From Burkholderiales bacterium 8X (GTDB taxonomy: Bacteria; Pseudomonadota; Gammaproteobacteria; Burkholderiales; Burkholderiaceae_C): DNA of 64,000 nt. The notes beneath the pieces are model-generated. The model searched no databases. It was not told the origin of the DNA and worked only from the letters and a program-made list of their open reading frames with translations. The first letter of the stretch is position 1; each line of letters starts with the position of its first letter. The stretch is from contig LR732703.1 in assembly GCA_902506565.1 (NCBI GenBank), positions 3,764,256 through 3,828,255 on the forward strand, written 5' to 3'. Below are positions 1 through 6,857 of this stretch, piece by piece. Made by a program: the position numbers and the translations under genes.

Positions 1-320
1 GCAAAAGACACGAGGTCCAACCCGCCTTCGGCGGCGATGGCCATGTTGCCCAACTGCACCTGACCGACGTCGACATGGCCGGCAGCCACCATTTGCAGCG
101 TCGCGATGGTGCCCGTGCCATCCTGCACGTCGACATCGAGCCCTGCTTCGTCGAACCACTTCTTCTGCTTGGCCAGATGCATGGCCGCATGGATGCCCCA
201 TGGATAGAGATCGAGCCGCACGCTCAGCTTCTCGGCAGCCGCGGCGATGCCGGGCGTGGCGATGGCGAACACGGTGGCCGCTGCCAACAGACGGGTGCGA
301 AGGGGGGTCTTGGTTTTCAC
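1..320 (-). CDS. ABC transporter substrate-binding protein, NMT1/SsuA-like (partial)
   Basis: Periplasmic binding protein of an ABC importer. Only the first ~106 residues are in the window; the gene runs off the left edge. The N-terminus is basic (VKTKTPLRTRL) and followed by a hydrophobic Ala-rich segment ending AAA, a typical Sec signal peptide. The mature start reads EKLSVRLDLYPWGIHAAMHL, then a stretch in which a residue pair KKWFDEAGLDV precedes DGTGT, the pattern of NMT1/THI5/SsuA receptors for small organic nutrients. The start is GTG with a GAGGA ribosome site five bases upstream. A TetR-type palindrome lies about 80 bases upstream. Substrate cannot be read from this fragment. Confidence 0.8.
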   Translation of the reverse strand, partial: MKTKTPLRTRLLAAATVFAIATPGIAAAAEKLSVRLDLYPWGIHAAMHLAKQKKWFDEAGLDVDVQDGTGTIATLQMVAAGHVDVGQVQLGNMAIAAEGGLDLVSF

Positions 321-400
321 GATGTTCCTCAGCTGGATTGCCGGAGCGCGTGCTCCGTGGGGTCGTTGAAGGTTTTCAGGCGTTCACGACGAGCAATTAT

Positions 401-416
401 TTGACCGTCTCGTCAA
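401..416. promoter_or_regulatory. Putative TetR operator, copy 1
   Basis: Perfect interrupted palindrome TTGAC-CGTCTC-GTCAA, 81 bases upstream of the start of the ABC binding protein gene. The same TTGAC-N6-GTCAA arrangement recurs at 2587-2602 and, with one mismatch, at 6695-6710. A related but different repeat, ACTGT-TCAT-ACAGT, lies at about 470-483. The rest of the 321-564 gap shows no gene. Assignment to the nearby TetR protein is an inference. Confidence 0.5.
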
Positions 417-564
417 TTTGATACGCTCGCATACCCTGATTAAGCCAGAACCGTGCCATCTATAAATTGACTGTTCATACAGTTATCAGTCGAAGGCACG
501 ACGTCCGCACGAGCATGGCGCGACATCACGGTGCCTGATGCGCAGGGTTGGTGCGAATCGGCGC

Positions 565-2001
565 TCAAAGCGGACGGATCCCGATGAACTTGAGTTGCGA
601 GAACTCCTCGATCGCATAGCGGATGCCTTCGCGCCCGAAGCCCGATGCCTTGGATCCGCCGAACGGGTACATGTCCAGACGGAACCGGCTCGCCTCGTTG
701 ATCCAGAGGGCGCCGACGTCGAATCGCTCGGCGAAATCGAAGGCATGCTTGAGGCTGCGAGTGAAGAGCGCGCCCTGCAGGCCGAAGGGCGAGTCGTTGG
801 CGAGGGCCAGCGCATGCTCGGCGTCATCCGCCTTTTGCACCACCACCATCGGGCCGAACAGTTCCTCGGACCAGATCGGGCTTTCGAGCGGCGCATCCAC
901 CAGGATGCCCGGGCTCACGATGCTGCCGTCCTGGACGGGCTCGAGCGCGAACCGGGCACCCATCTCGATCGACCGGCGCGCCACCTGCATCACCCGGTCG
1001 GCAGCGGAGCGGCCGATCATCGGGCCGACGTCGACGCCGGCAAGCGATGCCGGCCCCACCTTGAGCGCCCGAGCCGCACGAACGAAATGCGCGAGGAAGT
1101 CGTCGTAGACCGGCGCTTCGACAATCACCCGCTGCGCCGACACGCACTGCTGGCCGGAAGCCTCGAAACCCGCCGACGCGATCCGCTTCGCCGCATCCTC
1201 GAGATCGGCATCGGCCAGCACCACGTTGGCGGAATTGGAGCCGAGTTCGGCGACGAACTTCTTGGCGCCGGCTGCCGCCACCAGCGCTTCGGCCGCAGCC
1301 GAGCCACCGGTGAACGACACCACCCGCACGTCCGGATGCGCGGCCAGCGCACGCGCAGGCACGCGATCGCCGACCACGACATTGAAAAGCCCGGGCGGAA
1401 GGCCCGCCTCGACGCAGAGGCCGGCGAGCCGGAGCGCGACGCGCGCGCCCGCCGGATGCGGTTTGGCGACGACCGCATTGCCTGCGGCCAGGGCCGGCAC
1501 CACCTTCTGCAGCAACAGGTTGACCGGCGCATTGAACGGCGTGATGGCCGCCACCACGCCATAGGGGACGCGCCTGACCATGCCCGCCCGACCAGCGCCG
1601 TTGGGCACGGTGTCGAGAGTCGGCGTCTCCACGCCCATCGATTGCAGGTGGGCGGCTGCGCCGCGAGTGAACTCGACGCCGCGGCCGACCTCGAACGACG
1701 CGGCCTTCATCGGCTTGCCGACGTCTTCGGAGACCAGCTGCGCCAGTTCGGGGGCACGTTCCTCGATGAGGTCGGCGGCAGCCCTCAGCCATCCGAGCCG
1801 CTGCCCGGTCGAGGCCGAGCGATGCTGCTTGAACGCTGCCAGCGCCGATGCCACGGCCATGCCCACGGCCTCTGCCGAGGCATCCTGCATCTCGACCGCA
1901 GCCCGGTCGTCGCTGGGCGAGGGCCACGAGAAGGTGCTTGCGCCTCTTGCGCTCTCTTCGCCTGCCGACCCGCCGCCGATGAAGTTCGAATGAATCGTCA
2001 T
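565..2001 (-). CDS. Aldehyde dehydrogenase family protein
   Basis: NAD(P)-dependent oxidation of an aldehyde to an acid, cytoplasmic, 478 residues, the usual family length. Visible motifs: ITPFNAP with the catalytic-pocket Asn at ~157, AKPHPAG with the cofactor-binding Lys ~180, FTGG at ~230, general-base Glu in AELGS at ~252, and the nucleophile in GQQC at Cys286. The frame is open further upstream, but the start at MTIHSNF is preferred because the upstream part overlaps the cupin gene. It lies only 11 bases downstream of the cupin stop, so the two are probably one operon. The ELGSNS in place of the common ELGG is a small departure. The substrate is unknown; it most likely oxidises an aldehyde intermediate of the pathway encoded here. 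Confidence 0.9.
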   Translation of the reverse strand: MTIHSNFIGGGSAGEESARGASTFSWPSPSDDRAAVEMQDASAEAVGMAVASALAAFKQHRSASTGQRLGWLRAAADLIEERAPELAQLVSEDVGKPMKAASFEVGRGVEFTRGAAAHLQSMGVETPTLDTVPNGAGRAGMVRRVPYGVVAAITPFNAPVNLLLQKVVPALAAGNAVVAKPHPAGARVALRLAGLCVEAGLPPGLFNVVVGDRVPARALAAHPDVRVVSFTGGSAAAEALVAAAGAKKFVAELGSNSANVVLADADLEDAAKRIASAGFEASGQQCVSAQRVIVEAPVYDDFLAHFVRAARALKVGPASLAGVDVGPMIGRSAADRVMQVARRSIEMGARFALEPVQDGSIVSPGILVDAPLESPIWSEELFGPMVVVQKADDAEHALALANDSPFGLQGALFTRSLKHAFDFAERFDVGALWINEASRFRLDMYPFGGSKASGFGREGIRYAIEEFSQLKFIGIRPL

Positions 2002-2012
2002 GTCGCGCCCGA

Positions 2013-2540
2013 TCAACCCTGGAGGTGCCCGTCGCGCCGCTTGAACAGCTCCGGATCCGAATACCCCATGAGCTCGGGCGCTGCTCGGCCGAGCATCACC
2101 TGGAAGTACACCGGCTCCAGGCTGCGGTTCTCGTAGCCGTGAATGACACCAGGCGGGCAGGCGGCGCACTCCCACGGGCTGAGACGCGACCACACGCGCT
2201 CGCCGGCTTCGTCCTCGAAGAACACGTCGAGGAAACCCTTCAAGACGAAGAACACTTCTTCGACTTCATGCGTATGGGCCGCGTTGCCCTGCCCCGGTGG
2301 GACGAACATGATGCTGAGGGTGAATCCGCGCGCCGGGATGACCGTCGGGTCGGTCACCTTGCCGGAGCCGCCGGCCCCGATGAAGCGATGCTGCGCACGC
2401 TTGTAGCCCTCGATCTTCGCGTCCTCGAACGCGTTCCAGTCGGGTGTGCGTTCCTTGAAGCGGCCGATGTAGCGCTTGCTGATGTCTTCGAGAGAAAGGT
2501 CCAGCAATTCGGGTGGCCGCTGATGTCTGGCGATGTTCAT
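2013..2540 (-). CDS. Cupin domain-containing protein
   Basis: 175-residue protein with a single cupin barrel in its second half. The metal-binding motif 1 is visible as GQGNAAHTHEVEEVFFVLKG (two His and a Glu, residues ~84-103), and motif 2 as CPPGVIHGYEN (His near 137). Such proteins are small metal-dependent dioxygenases, isomerases or sensors. It is the first gene of the minus-strand pair with the aldehyde dehydrogenase and is divergent from the alpha/beta hydrolase gene across a 145-base control region. It may act on the same pathway intermediate, but the reaction cannot be assigned from sequence alone. Confidence 0.85.
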   Translation of the reverse strand: MNIARHQRPPELLDLSLEDISKRYIGRFKERTPDWNAFEDAKIEGYKRAQHRFIGAGGSGKVTDPTVIPARGFTLSIMFVPPGQGNAAHTHEVEEVFFVLKGFLDVFFEDEAGERVWSRLSPWECAACPPGVIHGYENRSLEPVYFQVMLGRAAPELMGYSDPELFKRRDGHLQG

Positions 2541-2586
2541 GAATGCCTTTCGGGCAGGTTTCTGAAAATCGGGATCCTAGCCAATG

Positions 2587-2602
2587 TTGACTGTATCGTC
2601 AA
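2587..2602. promoter_or_regulatory. Putative TetR operator, copy 2 (divergent promoter)
   Basis: Perfect palindrome TTGAC-TGTATC-GTCAA in the control region between the cupin gene (minus) and the alpha/beta hydrolase gene (plus). Its left arm is also the -35 box of a good plus-strand promoter (TTGACT), so a bound repressor would directly block RNA polymerase. Same architecture as the copies at 401-416 and 6695-6710. Confidence 0.55.
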
Positions 2603-2614
2603 TTTTGCTAGGAT
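2587..2614 (+). promoter_or_regulatory. Sigma-70-like promoter of the hydrolase-nadX operon
   Basis: TTGACT (2587-2592), 16-base spacer, TAGGAT (2609-2614). It is about 70 bases upstream of the hydrolase start at 2686. The region is AT-rich against a GC-rich background. The -35 overlaps the operator palindrome. Confidence 0.5.
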
Positions 2615-2685
2615 TTGTTTACGCTTTGCGCGGCAAGGCCACAACTATTCTTTTCAGTCAGTTTCTGCACCAAACGAGAGCCTTC

Positions 2686-3651
2686 ATGACGCCAGAGTCG
2701 ACGCCGGTCGAAATCGATATCCCCGCGAAACTCCAAGCCCTGCTTCGCGATGTCGGACCCCGCTGGGCCGCATCCGGATCGGTCGCCGAGAACGTCGCGC
2801 TGATGTGCAGGGAGTTCGCTCCGGTGCTGGCGCGCGCGCCGAAGCAGGGCGTGACGGTGGTGCCGGACATCGCCTATGGAGCACATCCGCGTCAACGCCT
2901 CGACCTGTTCGCGCCCGACCGGTCCGACAGCGCCACGAAATCGCAAGGCCTGCCGGTCGTCGTCTTCGTGCATGGCGGCGCCTTCGTCGACGGCGACAAG
3001 AACAAGAACGACGAGATCTATGCGAACGTCCTCCACTACTTCGCTCGCAACGGTTTCGTCGGCATCAACTTGGAATACCGCCTGGCGCCGGAGTTCGCCT
3101 ATCCGAGCGGCACCGAGGACGTCGCGCTCGCGATGGATTGGGTCCGAGCCCGGGTGGCGGAACATGGCGGCGATGCGAGCCGCGTCTTCCTGATCGGGCA
3201 TTCCTCCGGCGCGGCCCATGCCGCGAGCTATGCCTACGACCCAGCGTTCCAGCCAACGGAGGGCAACGGGCTGCGCGGCCTGGTCGTGCTGAGCGGCCGC
3301 GTCAGGGCCGACTTCGATCCGGCCAATCCGAACATCCGCAAGGTGCAGGCCTACTACGGCACCGATGCGTCCCTGCTCGAACAACGTTCCGCGCTTTCCA
3401 AGGTCGCGGCCGATTCGGTGCCGACCTTCATCGGCTTCGCCGAATTCGAGAACCCGCTGATCGACGTGCATAGCCTCGAACTCGCCTCGCGGATTGCCAA
3501 GGCGACCGGCAAGTCACCGCGCCTGGCCTACCTGCGCGGCCACAACCACACCTCGCTCATCGCCCACATCAACACCAGCGAAGATCACCTGGGGCGGGAG
3601 ATCCGCGCATTCATCGACGACATCCTCGAAAACGAGGCCACACGCGCATGA
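2686..3651 (+). CDS. Alpha/beta hydrolase (esterase/arylformamidase-like)
   Basis: 321-residue cytoplasmic serine hydrolase of the HSL/kynurenine-formamidase-like type. The oxyanion-hole motif HGGAF is at ~96-100, the nucleophile elbow GHSSG has Ser173, and a late His in LRGHNHTS fits the catalytic His. It probably cleaves an ester, amide or formamide bond. The frame is open back to 2584, but that would include the promoter, so MTPESTP at 2686 is chosen. The stop overlaps the start of the next gene (ATGA), indicating translational coupling with the aspartate dehydrogenase-like gene. Confidence 0.87.
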   Translation: MTPESTPVEIDIPAKLQALLRDVGPRWAASGSVAENVALMCREFAPVLARAPKQGVTVVPDIAYGAHPRQRLDLFAPDRSDSATKSQGLPVVVFVHGGAFVDGDKNKNDEIYANVLHYFARNGFVGINLEYRLAPEFAYPSGTEDVALAMDWVRARVAEHGGDASRVFLIGHSSGAAHAASYAYDPAFQPTEGNGLRGLVVLSGRVRADFDPANPNIRKVQAYYGTDASLLEQRSALSKVAADSVPTFIGFAEFENPLIDVHSLELASRIAKATGKSPRLAYLRGHNHTSLIAHINTSEDHLGREIRAFIDDILENEATRA

Positions 3652-4460
3652 ACAAGCAACTCAGGATCGCCATCATCGGAGAAGGCGCGATCGCCACCGG
3701 CCTGCTGGCCTTTCTTCGCACCGAGGCATCGGTGCAGGTGGTCGGACTCCTCACCAACGAACTGCATCGCCAGAACTCGGCGGCGCGCGGCCTGTTGCCG
3801 GCGGAAGCCGTGGTCGCGCAATCGCTTCGAGAGCTCGCCGTGCGCCCCGACCTCTTGGTCGAGTGTGCAGGCCACGGCGCCCTGGCCGAGCATGTGATTC
3901 CGGCATTGGAGGACGGGATACCTGCGGTCGTGGTTTCGACCGGCGCACTCTCCGACCCCGGCATCGCGGACCGGCTGGAGCGGGCTGCGCTCCGCGGAGG
4001 TGCCCACGTTCATCTCACGCCCGGCGCCATCGGCGGCATCGACTCGCTGGTTGCTGCGCGATTGGCCGGCTTGTCCACGGTGACCTACGTCGGCCGCAAG
4101 CCGCCACGCGCCTGGCTGGGAACGCCGGCCGAAACGGCGTTCGCGCTCGAGTCCCTGGCCCAGCCCACCGTGATCTTCCGAGGATCGGCGCGCGAGGCGG
4201 CATCGCTCTATCCGAAGAACGCCAATGTCGCTGCGACGGTCGCGCTTGCCGGGCTCGGCCTCGACGAGACGCAGGTGGAGCTGGTCGCCGACCCCGGCAT
4301 CACGGAGAACGTGCATGCCATCTCGGCAGCGGGCGCCTTCGGTGCTTTCGAGATCACGCTGCGCGGCGCGCCCCTCCCATCCAACCCGAAGACCTCCGCC
4401 CTCACCGTCTACAGCGTGGCACGGGCCATCTGCAACATCGCGCGGCCGGTATCGCTTTGA
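3648..4460 (+). CDS. nadX: L-aspartate dehydrogenase-like protein
   Basis: 270 residues, the standard length for L-aspartate dehydrogenase (DUF108/NadX family), which interconverts L-aspartate and iminoaspartate/oxaloacetate with NAD(P). Seen: nucleotide-binding loop IIGEGAIATG at ~9-18, STGALSD at ~97-103, HLTPGAIGGIDSL at ~122-134, and NVHAISAAGAFG with the conserved His at 223 near the catalytic site. It is translationally coupled to the alpha/beta hydrolase. In biosynthesis NadX feeds NAD synthesis, but there are no nadA/nadC genes here, and the catabolic neighbours suggest either an amino-group step in the pathway or a paralogue with another substrate. Confidence 0.85.
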   Translation: MNKQLRIAIIGEGAIATGLLAFLRTEASVQVVGLLTNELHRQNSAARGLLPAEAVVAQSLRELAVRPDLLVECAGHGALAEHVIPALEDGIPAVVVSTGALSDPGIADRLERAALRGGAHVHLTPGAIGGIDSLVAARLAGLSTVTYVGRKPPRAWLGTPAETAFALESLAQPTVIFRGSAREAASLYPKNANVAATVALAGLGLDETQVELVADPGITENVHAISAAGAFGAFEITLRGAPLPSNPKTSALTVYSVARAICNIARPVSL

Positions 4461-4500
4461 ACAAACGTCGGTCAGCGGTGCGTCGGGCGGGGGCGGTCCT

Positions 4501-5157
4501 TCAATCCCGAACGACGTAGCGCTCGATCATGTCGGCCGCATGCTCGAGCCGCTTCTTGATGCGCTCGGCAGTCATCAGGCGCCGATTGAAGATGGCCTCG
4601 AAGGTATGCGCGTTGGTGATGTAGTGCGCCATCAACGAAGTGATCGAGATGTAGATGTCGATCGGATCGAGGTTCTCGCGCATCAGGCCCTGCTTGACGC
4701 CGCGCTCCAGGATGTCGCTGATGGTCGCGAGCAGCGGGTTGTACATGTTCGAGATCTTCTCGGACGCCTTCACATGCCGGCCGCCGTTCAGGTTCTCGCT
4801 CTGCAGCAGACGAAGAAATTCCGGATGCTGGACCCAGACCGAGCCGGTGAAGATGACCAGCTTTCGAAGCGCCTCCACCGGATCGAGGCTGCGGATCTGC
4901 AGGTCGTCCTGGCGCTGCCGGATGGTCTCGTACATGCGCTCCAGGAGCGCGGTAAAGAGGCCGTCTTTGCTACCGAAGTGATGGTAGAGAAGGTTCTTGT
5001 TGACGCCGGCTCGCAAGGCGATTTCGTCGATCCGCGCGCCGTCGAAGCCCTTGGTCGAGAACTCGGCGAGAGCGCCCTCGATGATCATTTCCCGGGTTCG
5101 CCGCGAACGCTCCTGCATCGGTTGCGGGGCTGGTGCGTTGCCGGAAGGCTTCGCCAT
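4501..5157 (-). CDS. TetR/AcrR family transcriptional regulator
   Basis: 218-residue dimeric repressor. The N-terminal helix-turn-helix is clear: RREMI-type helix, then FSTKGFDGARIDEIALRAGV, and NKNLLYHHFGSKDGLF, the hallmark recognition helix. The C-terminal ~150 residues are the ligand/dimerisation domain. The start at 5157 follows a good AGGAG site; an upstream ATG at 5196 is unlikely. It sits in the middle of the catabolic island, downstream of the molybdenum hydroxylase small subunit on the same strand. It is the best candidate to bind the TTGAC-N6-GTCAA palindromes in front of three promoters here, with the pathway substrate as likely inducer. This link is inference. Confidence 0.92.
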   Translation of the reverse strand: MAKPSGNAPAPQPMQERSRRTREMIIEGALAEFSTKGFDGARIDEIALRAGVNKNLLYHHFGSKDGLFTALLERMYETIRQRQDDLQIRSLDPVEALRKLVIFTGSVWVQHPEFLRLLQSENLNGGRHVKASEKISNMYNPLLATISDILERGVKQGLMRENLDPIDIYISITSLMAHYITNAHTFEAIFNRRLMTAERIKKRLEHAADMIERYVVRD

Positions 5158-5266
5158 GAGAACTCCTCGAGTTATAGCGAGCCAGGCAGGTGCCATGGCT
5201 CAAGAATTGTAGAGGTCGCATTTCGATCCCCTTCCGACGCCGGCCGGCGAAAGAGGAGCGGCTCTG

Positions 5267-5782
5267 TCAGCGCACCGCAGCGGCTTCGGCCATGTCGGAG
5301 GCAACTTCCATGACAGCCGCGATGATGCCTTGGTAGCCGGTGCAGCGGCAGATCACGGCGGACATCGCCTCCCTCACCTCTTCTTCGCTCGGCGACGGGT
5401 GCGTTCTGAGAAAGTCCAGCGCAGTCATCAGCATGCCCGGGGTACAGAAGCCGCATTGCAGCCCATGATGCTTGCGAAAGGCCTCCTGCAGCGGATGCAG
5501 CCGGCCCCCTTCTGCCAGCCCTTCGACGGTTTGCAGTTCGCAACCCTCGGCCTGCACCGCGAGATGGGTGCAGGCGCGACCCGCAAAGCCGTCGATCAGG
5601 ATGGTGCAGGCGCCGCAGATGCCGTGCTCGCAACCCACGTGGGTGCCCGAAAGACCGAGATCCTCGCGAAGAAAATCGACCAGCAGCTTGCGCGGCTCGC
5701 AGGCCCCGCTTCGAACCTGCCCATTGACGACCAGTTGAATGGGAACGAAGCCGGAACCCGCCGGGTTCGATGGACTGCTCAT
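5267..5782 (-). CDS. (2Fe-2S)-binding subunit of molybdenum hydroxylase
   Basis: 171-residue small subunit (CoxS/XdhA-like) that carries two [2Fe-2S] clusters and passes electrons from the molybdenum centre to FAD. The plant-ferredoxin-like cluster ligands are GCEHGICGACTI (~50-61) and the Cys in GRACTH. The C-terminal cluster ligands are QCGFCTPGM and VICRCTGYQGI. The start at MSSPSNPAG overlaps the stop of the FAD subunit by four bases (ATGA), so the two are coupled. The gene order on this strand is FAD subunit, then FeS subunit; the large subunit is divergent. Confidence 0.93.
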   Translation of the reverse strand: MSSPSNPAGSGFVPIQLVVNGQVRSGACEPRKLLVDFLREDLGLSGTHVGCEHGICGACTILIDGFAGRACTHLAVQAEGCELQTVEGLAEGGRLHPLQEAFRKHHGLQCGFCTPGMLMTALDFLRTHPSPSEEEVREAMSAVICRCTGYQGIIAAVMEVASDMAEAAAVR

Positions 5783-6678
5783 GACGACGAGACTCCTTGT
5801 TGTTGTTGCCGCACCCGTGCCACGGCTGCGGCGCGCGTGACCGCCCGCCGCACCAACACCGACACGAGATGCTTGCGATAGTCCGAGCTCGCGTTGAGGT
5901 CCGAGGAAGGTTCGACCTCGGACGGCGCGCCCGCGGCAGCCGACTCGATCGCTTCCACCGAGAGGCCGCCTTCCAGCAAGGCGCGCTCGGTCGCGCGGAG
6001 CCGCACCGGTCCGCTGTCGACACCGCCGGCCACCACGCGTGCGGCCAGGCACCGCTCGCCTTCGCACCGCAGCACGACCGCGATCGCGACGATGGCGAAG
6101 TCGCCCTTGCGCCGGGCAAACTCCTCGACGGCGTAGCCGGCATCAGGCGCCATCGCCGGGATGCGAATGCCGGTCAGCAACTCGTCCGGCTCGAGCGATG
6201 TCGTGAACAGCGAGACGAACAGGTCGTCCGCTTCGATCTCTCGGATGCGCCCGCCCGGACCGGCCACCACCACCCGGCCGCCGAGCGCGAGCAGCGCCAT
6301 CGGCTGCTCGGCGCTCGGATCCGCATGGGCCAGCGAGCCGCCGACGGTGCCGCGCGACCGGGTCGGCAGGTGGCCGGTCCAGCCGAGCGCTTCATGCAGG
6401 AGTGGCAGGTGCTCGATGACCTGCACCGCGGTCTCCGCCGTGCGCTGGCGAGTCATGCCGCCGATGTGGATCGTGTCGGCTTCGGCGCGGACGTAAGCCA
6501 GGTCGGCAATCCGCGAAAGGTCGATCAAGGCCGAAGGCGCCGTGAGCCGGAAATTGAGCATCGGGATCAGGCTCTGCCCGCCGGAGAGCGGCCGGGCATC
6601 GCCCTCGTAGTGCTGCAGGTGCTCGACCGCCTCCTCGACCGTCTCGGGCGCGTGGTAGGCGAACTTCGGGGGCTTCAT
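5779..6678 (-). CDS. FAD-binding subunit of molybdenum hydroxylase
   Basis: 299-residue medium subunit (CoxM-like, FAD-binding domain of molybdopterin dehydrogenases). Seen: FAD pyrophosphate loop PLSGGQSLIPML at ~30-41, and TVGGSLAHADPSAE at ~111-124, the second FAD motif. The C-terminal domain (~180 onwards) is the CO-dehydrogenase flavoprotein C-domain. It transfers electrons from the FeS subunit to an acceptor. It starts 17 bases from a TTGTC-N6-GTCAA palindrome and is divergent from the large subunit gene, so the three subunits are probably co-regulated from one 179-base control region. Confidence 0.93.
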   Translation of the reverse strand: MKPPKFAYHAPETVEEAVEHLQHYEGDARPLSGGQSLIPMLNFRLTAPSALIDLSRIADLAYVRAEADTIHIGGMTRQRTAETAVQVIEHLPLLHEALGWTGHLPTRSRGTVGGSLAHADPSAEQPMALLALGGRVVVAGPGGRIREIEADDLFVSLFTTSLEPDELLTGIRIPAMAPDAGYAVEEFARRKGDFAIVAIAVVLRCEGERCLAARVVAGGVDSGPVRLRATERALLEGGLSVEAIESAAAGAPSEVEPSSDLNASSDYRKHLVSVLVRRAVTRAAAVARVRQQQQGVSSS

Positions 6679-6694
6679 GGAATTCCGTTCGAAC

Positions 6695-6710
6695 TTGTCT
6701 GATTGGTCAA
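6695..6710. promoter_or_regulatory. Putative TetR operator, copy 3
   Basis: Near-perfect palindrome TTGTC-TGATTG-GTCAA (one arm mismatch) between the divergent FAD-subunit and large-subunit genes. It is followed on the plus strand by the AT-rich CTATATATCA. On the minus strand the palindrome would lie between a TATATAG-like -10 and the FAD-subunit start. A weaker version, TTGTA-N6-GGTAA, lies at 6807-6822 on the side of the large subunit. Confidence 0.45.
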
Positions 6711-6857
6711 CTATATATCAAGTAAACGCGTTCGCCCAACGCGCTCAAAATCGTTTCCGCGTAACGACTTCAGCTCCGATCGACCTCGCCGGGACCTGTC
6801 CAATTATTGTACTATCTGGTAAATTTCTATCAGAGTTAGCAGATTTCGAAGGTGAAC

